Positions 43,977 to 53,800 of a stretch of 64,000 nt of DNA are shown in pieces. Within the stretch, counting starts at the first letter, position 1; each line of letters starts with the position of its first letter. The DNA is taken from positions 186,001-250,000 of the forward strand of contig JASNZV010000007.1 in NCBI GenBank assembly GCA_048499455.1. Direction: 5' to 3'. The position numbers and the translations under genes were made by a program. The notes below the pieces were generated by a model, which saw nothing but the letters and a program-made list of their open reading frames with translations, had not been told where the DNA came from and did not search any database. This stretch comes from CFX5 sp023384495 (GTDB lineage Bacteria; Chloroflexota; Anaerolineae; Caldilineales; Caldilineaceae).

Positions 43977-44231
43977 ATGAAGGCTGCGCACCGCCGCACG
44001 TTGACGGCCATCTTTAGCACGCCTACGCCGACCAATCTGACGTGGCGGCAAATCGATGCTTTGTTTGTAGCGCTTGGCGCTCAGGTGATTGAAGGCCGCA
44101 GTTCACGCGTGCGGTTTGATCTCAATGGTGTCATCGCGACCTTTCATCGCCCCCACCCGCAAAAGGAAGCAAAGCCCTACCAGGTGCGTGATGCACGTCA
44201 GTTCTTGGTGCAGGCAGGAGTTAGATCATGA
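43977..44231 (+). CDS. hicA: HicA family toxin (mRNA interferase-like)
   Basis: An 84-residue HicA-like protein with dsRBD fold. TWRQIDALFVALGAQVIEGR leads to SSRVRFDLNGVIATFHRPHP and ends YQVRDARQFLVQAGV. Classical HicA uses a Gly-Ser-His histidine; here that site reads SSR, as in a common variant, so RNase activity is less certain. FHRPHP supplies other histidines. Overlaps hicB by four bases (ATGA). Toxin role inferred from pairing. Confidence 0.85.
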   Translation: MKAAHRRTLTAIFSTPTPTNLTWRQIDALFVALGAQVIEGRSSRVRFDLNGVIATFHRPHPQKEAKPYQVRDARQFLVQAGVRS

Positions 44232-44563
44232 ACACGATGAGCTATAAGGGCTATACAGCCCGTATCCAGTATAGCGATGAAGACGATTGCTTTGTCGGTC
44301 ACATTGCGGGCATTCGCGATGTGATTGGGTTTCACGGCGAGTCGGTGGCCGAGTTGCGCACTGCCTTTGCTGAAGCTGTCGATGATTACCTGGAAACCTG
44401 CAAAAAGTTGGGCCGCGCCCCGCAAAAACCTTTTTCTGGCAAAGTGTTGCTGCGCATTGACCCTGCGCTCCATGCTCGCGCTGCAGCAGTGGCTGCGGCG
44501 GAAGGCAAAAGCTTGAATGCCTGGACGCAGGAACAGATTCAAAAAGCGATCATGGTTGCTTGA
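44228..44563 (+). CDS. hicB: HicB family antitoxin
   Basis: A 111-residue antitoxin. The N-terminal HicB fold (YKGYTARIQYSDEDDCFVGH, then FHGESVAELRTAFAEAVDDY) is a partly degraded RNase-H-like domain that binds HicA. The C-terminal LRIDPALHARAAAVAAAEG... segment is a ribbon-helix-helix DNA-binding domain that would repress the operon. Translationally coupled to hicA. Confidence 0.93.
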   Translation: MNTMSYKGYTARIQYSDEDDCFVGHIAGIRDVIGFHGESVAELRTAFAEAVDDYLETCKKLGRAPQKPFSGKVLLRIDPALHARAAAVAAAEGKSLNAWTQEQIQKAIMVA

Positions 44564-44617
44564 GCAATCGGGCAGTGCAGGGAAAGTCTATTCTGTGCTC
44601 ATGATGACTGCGCCCGT

Positions 44618-45757
44618 TTACTGAACCTGTCGAAACTCTCCATCCACCACCTGGTAAATCCAGATTTTGGGCGAGGCGAGGTCACCGTTTTCCTGGTAAC
44701 GCAACGAATTGAGCAACGTCTGGATGGGATTTGTGCGCAGCGCCTGGGCCACGTTAGCCGCGGTGAGGTTATTGGCCTTGCGCACGCCTTCGGCCAGCAC
44801 CTGCATGGCGACATAGCCATTCACAGAGTAGGTGTCGGGGTTGCGGAATTCGACCGCCTGATAAGCCTCGATCCACTTGGCGTCTGCCACGTTGCGCGGG
44901 CTGGGCGCAAAGGCGCTGACGTACATGCCCTCGGCCGCCCCATTGGATTCGTCGATGGTGGCGGCGAGAAAGGCGCCGTCGCTGGCAAGCATAGGCAACG
45001 CCACACCGGCCTCCACCAACTCGGCGCGCAGATAGGGCGCTTCGATCTCATACCCGGCATAGAAGATAGCGTCGGCGTTGGCGGCCTGAATCTGCGCCAC
45101 CTCTTGTGGATAGCGGCTTTGGCCCTCAGCCACCTCGATCTGGGTTGCCACTTCAGCGCCGCGTTGGCGCAATTCAGTGACCAGCGAGGCGGCCAGCCCC
45201 CGGCCATAGTCTGTGTCGTTGTGCACCACCGCCACGCGGCGGGCGTCGAGCGTCTCGACGAGGAAGTCGGCATCGACCGCGGCCTGTACGCTGTCATTAG
45301 CGTTGACGCGAAAGAAGTTGGTATAGTTGCGCTCGGTGAGGCTCTGCTCCGATGCTGTTGGGGTGATGACGACCACGGGCAACCCCTTGTATAGCTCCAT
45401 GGCGGCGGCAGTCTGCCCGCTGTTGAGATGCCCAATGACGCCGATCACCCGTTCGCCCTGGCTGAGCGCCTGCTCGATGGCGTCCACCTGGCTCACCGCC
45501 ACATCGCTGTCCGACTCATCGTCGAGCGGGCGCACCACCACACGATAGCCGAGCAGACCACCGCTGCGGTTGATCTCTTCAGCCGCCAGCCGCACCCCGC
45601 CGAGCACTGTCTGCCCGCCATTGGCCTGAAAACCGCTGAGCGGCACCGCCACATAGACAATCGCATCCCCGCGCGTCGGCTCGCTGCTTCCGCGGCCACA
45701 GGCGGCGAGCGCCAGGGCAAGGATCAATAGGATGGCAAAGAGCTTCGTTCTAGTCAT
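44618..45757 (-). CDS. LivK-type periplasmic ligand-binding lipoprotein
   Basis: A 379-residue type I periplasmic-binding protein with lipobox LAAC (Cys20). IVYVAVPLSGFQANGGQTVLGG, LNSGQTAAAMELYKGLPVVV and FFRVNANDSVQAAVDADFL match the branched-chain amino acid/amide receptor family. No livH/M/G/F transporter genes are present. It lies 85 bases downstream of the coiled-coil membrane protein on the same strand and may be the fifth gene of the PspA cluster, which would fit a sensory rather than transport role. Ligand unknown. ATG 45757 is preferred to an upstream GTG. Confidence 0.88.
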   Translation of the reverse strand: MTRTKLFAILLILALALAACGRGSSEPTRGDAIVYVAVPLSGFQANGGQTVLGGVRLAAEEINRSGGLLGYRVVVRPLDDESDSDVAVSQVDAIEQALSQGERVIGVIGHLNSGQTAAAMELYKGLPVVVITPTASEQSLTERNYTNFFRVNANDSVQAAVDADFLVETLDARRVAVVHNDTDYGRGLAASLVTELRQRGAEVATQIEVAEGQSRYPQEVAQIQAANADAIFYAGYEIEAPYLRAELVEAGVALPMLASDGAFLAATIDESNGAAEGMYVSAFAPSPRNVADAKWIEAYQAVEFRNPDTYSVNGYVAMQVLAEGVRKANNLTAANVAQALRTNPIQTLLNSLRYQENGDLASPKIWIYQVVDGEFRQVQ

Positions 45758-45842
45758 GTTTCCAATCCACACCTGATATGATTTTGCATTTACGACTTAC
45801 GGTAGTCGGTGCGATAGCCGCAAATGCGGAAAGATCCAAAAA

Positions 45843-46667
45843 CTACTCAATGCCCTTGCTTTGATAGTCGTAGACCTCGTTGATGCTGCTCACCAGGTCG
45901 TTGAGGCGCGCCACCTGCTCACGGATGTCCGCCTGAAGCCGCTCGGCGCGGCCGCTGTCGACGCCAGAAGCATCGATGAGTTGCACCTGGCTGTAGATGG
46001 TCGCCAGCGCTGTCAGGCTCTGTTGCATCTGCAAGGCGGCCTGCTGCATGCGCGCATCGAGCTCGCGCAGCGTCTGCCAATGCTTCCCCTTGCCCGCGAT
46101 CACATCGTCCAGTTGGCGCTGCACCGCGGGATTGGGCTCCGTCTTCCGCTGCGCCGTGAGACGTTCGATCTCCTTGGGCAATGCATTGCGCTCGCGATCC
46201 AACAAATCATCATTGCGATAGGCGTCCAGACGCAGCCCCAGTTGGTAGACGTTACTCAGCCAATCGGTGATCTGGTTGGCGGTGGTTTCGAGCCGGTCGC
46301 GGATCAGCCCCGGTCGCTGGCGGCGGATCTGCATCTCGATGCGCCGCTGGTATTCCAACGCATTCTCCACCTGCTGGCGCAATGTCTTGTCTTTCAGTTG
46401 GGCGGTGTTGAACTGCTCTTGAAAGAGACTGAGCATGACGCGCGCATTGGTCTCGGCGTCGATCAAGCTCGAATAGACAATCAGCGCCAGGCCGATCAGC
46501 CCCAACAATGGCCAGCCAAACGGGGGCCACCAGAAAAAGGGACGCCGCAAGAGCACCGTCAGGATCAAGGTCACGGCAATGATCACCGCGCTCTCCCAGC
46601 GAAACAGGGCATATTGAATGATGGCGCTCTGCGCCCGCTGCTGTAACTCTGTGCGTATGGTCGTCAT
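45843..46667 (-). CDS. Membrane protein with two helices and long coiled coil (unknown family)
   Basis: A 274-residue protein. Two hydrophobic segments lie near residues 24-40 and 44-66 with a Trp/Pro-rich turn. The rest (about 80-270) is strongly charged and heptad-like (QFNTAQLKDKTLRQQVENAL, QSLTALATIYSQVQ), predicted long helical coiled coil, most likely in the cytoplasm. I do not recognise the family. It starts 10 bases after the VWA-SBP stop. The coiled coil resembles PspA in character, so it could be a membrane docking partner for PspA; that is inference. The open frame extends to 46805 but overlaps the neighbour. Confidence 0.75.
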   Translation of the reverse strand: MTTIRTELQQRAQSAIIQYALFRWESAVIIAVTLILTVLLRRPFFWWPPFGWPLLGLIGLALIVYSSLIDAETNARVMLSLFQEQFNTAQLKDKTLRQQVENALEYQRRIEMQIRRQRPGLIRDRLETTANQITDWLSNVYQLGLRLDAYRNDDLLDRERNALPKEIERLTAQRKTEPNPAVQRQLDDVIAGKGKHWQTLRELDARMQQAALQMQQSLTALATIYSQVQLIDASGVDSGRAERLQADIREQVARLNDLVSSINEVYDYQSKGIE

Positions 46668-46677
46668 GAATCCATAA

Positions 46678-48459
46678 TCAGAAATAGGTAGAGATGATCC
46701 GATACAGTTCCTCGATGTCAGTCTCATCGGCGCGGCGGAACTGGCCATTGCCCAGCTCGGCCATGTCGCGCATAGTGCGCTCGTCGGCGTCGCTGCCAAA
46801 GGCAATCGTGAAGATCACCAGTTGGGGGGATGTCCGGCTGCGCACCAGCGCTTGTAGGTCGGCCATGCCATAATAGCTGTCATTCTCCTGACCGTCGGTC
46901 ATGACCACAATGGCATTGATCGCCTCGGTGTCGTTCTGCGCCTGGAGGTCGACGACTGCGCTGTACACGGCGTCGATGAGCGCGGTGCCCCCAATCGCCT
47001 CCATGCGGTCAATCGTCTGCAACATATCGGCGCGGGCCGCGTCATCCATCACCCGGAGGGGCAGAAAGCTCTTGGCGCCGCTGGCAAACTCGATCAGGCC
47101 GATCCGGTCGCGGTCGCCCTTGATCTGGTCCACAAACGAACGCAGCGCTTCGCGGGTGCGCACGATCTTCTGTCCATCCATGCTGCCGCTGGTGTCCACC
47201 ACCAGATAGACATTCGTAGGCCGCTTGGTAAAGTACCAGAAATTGGTCACCACATCAATCACCGCGGGGGACGGCATCTGCAACGTTGTCTGAGGTTGGC
47301 GCCAATCCACCGTGTCGGTGTTGGCGAACGGGCTGCCTGCGCCGTCCAGCGCAATGCTCAAATCGGCAGGGCGATAGCCGGCCTCGAGCAGCGCCTTTTG
47401 CGCCTCGCCCTCCGTGAGGAAGGCGGTAAACGCCCGAAAGGTCAACCGTTGGTTCTCGGTGGTCGCCCGCTCATTGCCCTGTGCGCCCAGCTCGAGCAGG
47501 GCCAGTGGGTGGTCGGCCCACAGCGTGCCCTCCGCCGGGTAGAGGGCCACCAGCGGCTCACCGGGCTGGGTGCGATTCCACTCGATCACCACCCGTTCTT
47601 GGGCCACAAAGGCGTCGAGAAAGCCGCGCCCATCCTCGGCCAACTGGGCGACGATCACCTCCTCGCCCTCGCCATAAAAGCGCACGGTCGCCTCCACTGC
47701 CCGCACATAATCGAGCGTGGATTGGGCGGTGGCAGCCTCTTCGGTAAGACCGCGGGTCAACCCGGCGCCGGCGTAGAACTCGGCCAGGGTGGCCAGCAGA
47801 CCGCTGGCGTTGCTGGTGCTGGGGTGGCTCCACTTGAAATCCGGGTCTTCGGTGGCCTTGCGTTGAATCTCTTGCCAACCGACGGCGCGCTGTGGCCAGC
47901 CTAGGTCGCGCGCGACGCTTTCCCATGCGGCGATGACAATCGGGCTGACGGCATAGCGCACCTGCCCGCTCGTGCGCCGTTCGCCCAGCGGAATCGCACC
48001 CTCGCGTTCCACGGCCTGGCTTTGCGCCGCCCATGCCTGTTCCAACCGGTCGAGCCAGAGGCTACTGTCGGGTGACAGGGCCTGGAAGGAAGGTTCGCCA
48101 AGGGCCTCGCGCACCATCTGTTCCGGCTGCTGCACCACCAGGCGCACGGCCATAGTGTTGCCGTCGGGCGTGCGCGCCTGCTGCCGGTTGAATTGCTCGG
48201 CCAGCTCCCCAAGCACCGGCGCCATCACCGGCGAAACAGCCACCGTAAGCTCGGCGCTGTCCGCCAACCAGGTTGTGGCAACGCTCACCTCTTCGACGGG
48301 GGCTGCGTTCCACTGTCGGTTGACGAACCAGAGGCCCATCCCACCGACAGTGGAGACACAGAGGAGGACACTGAAGACAAACAGCCCAGCCACGACCCAC
48401 AGGGTGCGGCGCTGTTGAGAGGTCAACCCTTTTTTGCGATTACGCGTATTTTTGGTCAT
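46678..48459 (-). CDS. Membrane-anchored solute-binding / VWA fusion protein
   Basis: A 593-residue fusion. A basic N-terminus and one membrane helix (~19-46) anchor it with the bulk outside. Residues ~68-380 look like a type II solute-binding module (ELTVAVSPVMAPVLGELAEQ, WSHPSTSNASG, VVIEWNRTQPGEPLVALYPA). Residues ~413-593 are a VWA domain with intact MIDAS: DTSGSM at 422-427, GGTALIDAV and VVMTDGQEND. VWA domains bind protein ligands through Mg2+. This domain pair in one chain next to PspA and another binding protein suggests an envelope sensor that recruits partners; function not established. Confidence 0.88.
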   Translation of the reverse strand: MTKNTRNRKKGLTSQQRRTLWVVAGLFVFSVLLCVSTVGGMGLWFVNRQWNAAPVEEVSVATTWLADSAELTVAVSPVMAPVLGELAEQFNRQQARTPDGNTMAVRLVVQQPEQMVREALGEPSFQALSPDSSLWLDRLEQAWAAQSQAVEREGAIPLGERRTSGQVRYAVSPIVIAAWESVARDLGWPQRAVGWQEIQRKATEDPDFKWSHPSTSNASGLLATLAEFYAGAGLTRGLTEEAATAQSTLDYVRAVEATVRFYGEGEEVIVAQLAEDGRGFLDAFVAQERVVIEWNRTQPGEPLVALYPAEGTLWADHPLALLELGAQGNERATTENQRLTFRAFTAFLTEGEAQKALLEAGYRPADLSIALDGAGSPFANTDTVDWRQPQTTLQMPSPAVIDVVTNFWYFTKRPTNVYLVVDTSGSMDGQKIVRTREALRSFVDQIKGDRDRIGLIEFASGAKSFLPLRVMDDAARADMLQTIDRMEAIGGTALIDAVYSAVVDLQAQNDTEAINAIVVMTDGQENDSYYGMADLQALVRSRTSPQLVIFTIAFGSDADERTMRDMAELGNGQFRRADETDIEELYRIISTYF

Positions 48460-48468
48460 GGCTGGCCC

Positions 48469-49725
48469 TCACTGCCCGACATTGAGTTCGAACCAACGCA
48501 GCAAGGTCAGCAGCACATCCCGGTCAGGGCTACGCATGGCGGATGTGCGCGGCACCACCGGCTGCACCCCCCGATCAGCCCACTGCACAAAGAGGCTCTC
48601 TGGCGTGGCGTCCACCGGAATGTTGGGGTTTGCCGGGCGCAGGCCATAGGCGAGGGCGGCCTGTTGTTGCGCCTCACCCAGCAAGAAGCGCTGGAATTCA
48701 AGCGCAGCGTTCTTTTTGAGCGCGCTGGTCTCTGGCCCCACCCACACGGTGAAGGGGAAATCAAACCAGGTGAGATAGGTTGGATAATAGATTTTCAGCG
48801 GGTCTTCCCAGCGCGTGACAATGCCCTGCATGTTTTGCAGCAGATCGCTTTCAAGCAACTGGCCGCCATCGCCCACGCTGTAGCCAAACAGGGCGAAGTC
48901 TTCGGCGGTGTAGGCGCTGGCGCTGCTAAAGTCGGTCACGGCGCCCATAAGCTCACCCAACCAACGCTGAAACTCCGGGTTGGTCACATCGGCCACCGAA
49001 ATATCGGTGCGCCCATAATACTCGCCCGCGATCGCCACCATAGCGGCCAGCCCCCCCACATTTTTGCTCGGGTTGGGCACCACCAGCTTGAAGAAGCCCC
49101 ACGCCGGGTCGCCGCCCAGTTCGGGCCAGCCCCCGCGCGCAATCGCGGCGTCGTGGATCGTCTCCCAGTTGACATCGCCAAAGCGTTCTTCGAGCACCTG
49201 GCCGCGGCTGGCATAGACCCCCCAGGCAAACAGACTGACGGCAATCGGCCGCGCCCGATACTCACCGTCGGTAAGAAAGACATCGCGCCCCAAGCGCTCT
49301 TTGTACGACGCATTGGCTAGCTCGACCAAATACCGATTGTCCGGGATCCACGCCGTAGGGAAGTTCTCCAGCGCGGCGCGCTCGGCGTCGCTGAGATCAT
49401 CGGGCAATACGCCAGCCGCCAGCGCGCTGTATTCGTTGCGGTCCCACCGGCCCAAGGCAGTCAGCCCGTCGATGGCGACGACCTCTACCTGTACGATGGA
49501 GCCGTCCACCACACGATTTTCGGCGTTGAAGGCAGTGGCTGCGTTGCGCACCCAAGGCTCCACCGGCAGCGCCGTCAACACGCGGATCGTGACATTGGCG
49601 GGCCGCTCGACGGTGAGGGCGCCCCCCTGTTCGCGATTACCACTGTTGGTCAGCAACAGCGAGGCGCCGACGATCACCAGGGCAACGGCCAAAATTGCGA
49701 CAAAAATCCATCGGGTTCGATTCAT
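48469..49725 (-). CDS. Membrane-anchored extracellular solute-binding family protein
   Basis: A 418-residue protein. The N-terminus has a hydrophobic helix (~6-26) without a lipobox cysteine, so it is probably a membrane anchor. The body is a type II binding fold: VTIRVLTALPVEPWVRNAAT, AVSLFAWGVYASRGQVLEE, WGFFKLVVPNPSKNVGGLAA and, near the end, ALEFQRFLLGEAQQQAALAY. It resembles ABC sugar/iron-type receptors, but no permease or ATPase is nearby. It lies between pspA and the VWA fusion, with 9 bases to the latter. ATG 49725 is preferred over a TTG at 49746. Confidence 0.83.
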   Translation of the reverse strand: MNRTRWIFVAILAVALVIVGASLLLTNSGNREQGGALTVERPANVTIRVLTALPVEPWVRNAATAFNAENRVVDGSIVQVEVVAIDGLTALGRWDRNEYSALAAGVLPDDLSDAERAALENFPTAWIPDNRYLVELANASYKERLGRDVFLTDGEYRARPIAVSLFAWGVYASRGQVLEERFGDVNWETIHDAAIARGGWPELGGDPAWGFFKLVVPNPSKNVGGLAAMVAIAGEYYGRTDISVADVTNPEFQRWLGELMGAVTDFSSASAYTAEDFALFGYSVGDGGQLLESDLLQNMQGIVTRWEDPLKIYYPTYLTWFDFPFTVWVGPETSALKKNAALEFQRFLLGEAQQQAALAYGLRPANPNIPVDATPESLFVQWADRGVQPVVPRTSAMRSPDRDVLLTLLRWFELNVGQ

Positions 49726-49862
49726 AATGGAAATACGCTTTATCAAGTGAAGAATGCATGGGTCGCTGGCCTACGTGATGAATCAAGAGTGAGGAGTGAA
49801 CAAGGCATCACCCCTCACATTGCGCGTCGCACGGTCTCACAGTGCAGACGAATCCATAGGCG

Positions 49863-50540
49863 TCAGTTAATGCCGAGCTTCTGCTTGCGGGCGGCCAACT
49901 GGGCGTTGAGCGCCGAGCGTTCGAGCACCTGATCCATCTGCTCGTCGAGGCTGGCGGCGCGCATCTCGCTGGCCGTGGTGGCCTTGTCCAGGCGGGCGTA
50001 GATGCTCTGGGCAATGCCCCGGATGTCTGAGTCGCCTGTCCCCATGAGGTCATCCAGGCTCTTCATGGCCTTGACCGTCACTTCTTTGCTCTTGGCCAGT
50101 TCGAGCAGCGCCTGAAGATCCTCGCGCTCCAACTTCATCGTCTCAAGGCGGGCTTCCAGCTTGACCTTGGCGTCGAGCAGTTTGCGGAACTCTTGTTCCT
50201 GGCGCTGCACCTGTTCTTGATAAGTCTCGACCAGGCGAGAAACGCTGTTAAGGCGGCTCTGCGCCGCCACGGCTGCGGCCTCGTTCCCTTCCATGAGAAA
50301 GGCGTCGATACCGCGGTCGAGTTCGGTCTGTTTCTGCTCGTGGTCGGCCAGTCGCCGCTTGATCGACTTGACTTCGCCACCCACGGTTGCGGCCGCGTCC
50401 TCCAGATCGGCCAGATTGTTTTCCACCTGGCGAATATACTCATCGATGACCGCCAGGCTGTTGGACTTGAGCGCCTGGTCGACCAGTGCGTGCAGGTTGG
50501 CTGAAATTAGCGTGCTGACTTTATCCAAAAGCGATGCCAT
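49863..50540 (-). CDS. pspA: PspA/IM30 family membrane-stress protein
   Basis: A 225-residue PspA/Vipp1-type protein, almost entirely helical. It begins MASLLDKVSTLISANLHALV, an amphipathic helix that binds stressed membranes, followed by the long hairpin coiled coil (IRQVENNLADLEDAAATVGG to LEREDLQALLELAKSKE). It polymerises on the inner face of the membrane to preserve proton motive force. AGGAG lies 8 bases before the ATG. First gene of a same-strand cluster with gaps of 137, 9, 10 and 85 bases to the following four genes. No pspB/C/F or LiaI-like partner is present. Confidence 0.93.
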   Translation of the reverse strand: MASLLDKVSTLISANLHALVDQALKSNSLAVIDEYIRQVENNLADLEDAAATVGGEVKSIKRRLADHEQKQTELDRGIDAFLMEGNEAAAVAAQSRLNSVSRLVETYQEQVQRQEQEFRKLLDAKVKLEARLETMKLEREDLQALLELAKSKEVTVKAMKSLDDLMGTGDSDIRGIAQSIYARLDKATTASEMRAASLDEQMDQVLERSALNAQLAARKQKLGIN

Positions 50541-50858
50541 GTGAATTTCTCCTGTCTATTGTTTCCTGAGACTTGTGCTTCCAGAGACTGTTCTGCTAAG
50601 ACAACGAGACTAATCATGCATTCATTGTCATTTGCCAAGCTTCATTGGTGCGGGGACTGGCCACCTGGGTGAATATTTTCGGCAGTTCCAAGATTGATCC
50701 GATTCTACTGCCAAACGCCTTCTGTTTTCCGTAACACTCTACGTGAATCGCAACAGATTGGTTGCAATGATAGCGTGTGTTGAAGGAGATTGGATGACGG
50801 CAGGCTGACAACAATGCTGACAGTTTGATGACGCGGTGAGGAGTGGCAGGCGACACTT

Positions 50859-53800
50859 CTATGCTCCTTGCCGGGCTTGGGCGATGATGGCGAGAACCTG
50901 TTCAGCCTTGTCACGCAGGCCACTGCTGCGAAAGCCGAGGATCGCTTCCAGCCCTTCCCGTGTGCTGGGCGCTTGCTGGGCGATACTCTTGAGCAACGTG
51001 TTGCCCGCTACGGTATATGGCGCCACCCGTTCGCCGATGGCGGTTTTTTGCCGCAGTTCCTGCAACTTGAGGAAGATACGCCGTTCCACCTGCGGCGAGA
51101 CGGCGTTGGCGGCCTGTTGCGCCTTCTGTTTGAGCGCATCCGTCGCCTCGGTTTGCGCCGCGCGCTGGGCCACCAGCAGATTGGCGTCCCCTTCGTGTGC
51201 AGGGTTGAGTTTGACCAGGTCGAGCACAGCCGGCCCGTAATGTTGCATCCGCTGCTCGCCCATGCCGGGCAAATGGGCAAGCTCCTCTTCGTTCTTGGGC
51301 CGGCTCTCGGCAATCCGCAACATCAGTTCGTTGCTCATGACCACATAAGGGGGAACCCCCTGCTGATCCGCCACACGGCGGCGCCAGAGCCAAAGCGCCT
51401 TTTGGAGCGCGGTGTATGTCTCGGCTTCGGCTGGCTCGTCTCCTTGCTCGGAATCGACAGCGGGGGCAGGCGCCATATCGGCCAGATCAGGGTGCTCGGC
51501 CAGCCAGATTTCGGCCTCGGCGCGCCCGCGCATGGTGGGAGCCAGCGCCAGATAGCCCTGTCGCTCATACTGGCGCAACCGGCCATCTTCGATCAGGTCA
51601 TCGATATAGCCCAGGATGCTCTCTTCGCCCAGCGCCTTGAGACGCCCAAAGTGGCGCGCCTTGTCGGGCGTCACGGGCGCGCGCAGGTTGCCGGCCAGGA
51701 TGCGAGCCAGCCCGCTGCGCCCCACCGGCTTGGGGAGGCTGATCAGGCAGTCGATCAGCATGGGCTCGATGTCGGCGTCATCGGGGAGAGGTGTCGAGAT
51801 GGCGCTGCGGGCCGGCGTCGCGGGCCGGATGCCTGTGCAGATGTCGCAGACGTCACAGCGACTGCGCGGCGGGCTGCCAAAATGGGCGCTGATGTAGCCG
51901 TGGCGGCAGGTATCGGCTGTGGCGTAGCCCACCACCTCGTCGATGCGGCGCTGGGCGATGGCAGCCGATTGCGCCACCAACCGCTCCAGGGCGCGGCGCG
52001 CGCCGGCGGGGCCGTCTTCCGGCAGCGGGGCCAGATCAATGAGCATGGCGCGGCGCTCGCCCGCAACCTCCAGCCAGCCTGCCGCCTGCCAATCGAGCAA
52101 GATGGCCTCGCTTTCGTAGAGCGGCCACCCCATAAACGCCGCCACGTCGGTCGTTTTGAACATATTGGCCTGGCCGGGGCGCAAGTTCATCCCGCGCAAA
52201 AGTTGGCGATATTCGTCGTCATCTTCGGTTGTCTTCGGCGCCCGGCGCGGGATGGAAATGGTCACTTCCTGGGGCAGGTCAAAGCTACGGGTGAGCAATC
52301 CGGCGCGCTCCAACATGCTCACGGCCACGCGGACGGTGGTTTCGTCGGCGCTCACCACCTGCTGCAACCGGCGCGCATCCACCACCCCACCTGCCGGCTC
52401 GGCGCCGACCACGAACGGGGTGGGCGGGTCAGTTTTTTCCTCGCCATCCCCATCGACAGCGGGCCGTTCGATGCCGAGTTGAGTGGCGATGGCGGCATAG
52501 ACTTTTTCCAAAAATTCCACCGCATACTCATCGGCCTTGGCCCAGCGACGCAGATTGGCCCAATCATTGTTGCTGTAGTAGAGCACGCCCTGGCTCGGTT
52601 GACCATTGCGACCGGCGCGCCCTACCTCCTGATAATAGGCGGCCAGGCTGCGCGATGGATGAAAGTGGACGATGAAGCGGATGTCGGCCTTGTCGATGCC
52701 CATGCCAAAGGCGATGGTGGCTACCACCACGCGCGTCTTGTCGCTCATGAAGCGATCCTGCACCGCGTTGCGGTCGGCCAAGCCGGCGTGATAGGCCTCG
52801 GCGCTGATGCCGGCCCCGCGCAGGTGGTGCGCCAGCGACTCGGCCTTATGACGGCTGTTGACGTAGACGATGCCGGCGCCCGCCGTGTTGGTGACAAAGT
52901 GGATCAACGCCGCCAACTTTTCGTCTTCGTTGTGAAAATGCAGGGCCGAAAGGTGAAGGTTGCTGCGAAAGATGTCGAGCAGCAGAGCGCGCGGGCGGTG
53001 TGGAGACGAGGCCGGCGCGCCCTCTCCCTGATCCTCATCGGCGCCGTCATCGCTGATGTAGTCGATGATCTCGTCGCGCACGCGGGGCGGCGCGGTGGCG
53101 GTCATGGCCAGTGCGGTCGGGTTGCCCAGTTCGCGTCTCGCCTCCTGGATGAAGAGATAGTCGGGGCGAAAATCGTGCCCCCAGAGGCTGACACAGTGCG
53201 CCTCATCGACGACAAAGAGATCGACGCCTGCGCCGCGCAGGGCGCGCAGAAAGGCGCGTTGGCGCAGCCGTTCGGGGGCGGCGTAGATGAGCTTGTAGGC
53301 GCCCTGGGCGATGCCGGCCATCCGCTGCGCCAATTCCTCTTCAGAGAGCATACTATTGATAAAGGTGGCCTTGGCGCGGGCGGCGGCGGGCAGGCTCTCA
53401 ACCTGATCTTTCATCAAGGCGATCAGCGGGCTGATCACCAGCGTGGGTTTGGGCAGGATCAGCGCAGGCAACTGATAGCAGAGCGATTTGCCTGCCCCTG
53501 TCGGCATCACCGTCAGGATCGAATCCCCGCGCAACACCGAGGCCATCACCTCGATTTGCCCTGAACGGAGCTTCATAAAGCCAAAGTGGCGCACAGCCTC
53601 CAGTTGGATCGTGCGTTGCTCCTGACGGCTAACGGGGATCGACTCAGGGCCGCTCAACTGATGATAGAGCTGCGCAGGATCCACGTGGGCATCACCTTGC
53701 TGCGCCGTATAGGGCGCCAGCGTCTGTTGCAGTGCGGCCAACTCCACCTGCCGACGCCGGCCCAACTCCAACTGGACAGCTTTGGCGCTTTCGGCCCGGC

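Noticed and set aside
50868..53564. An 898-codon open frame antisense to recQ
   Set aside because: It mirrors the recQ coding strand, has no family motifs and is rich in His/Arg/Gln as expected from the complement of GC-rich coding DNA.
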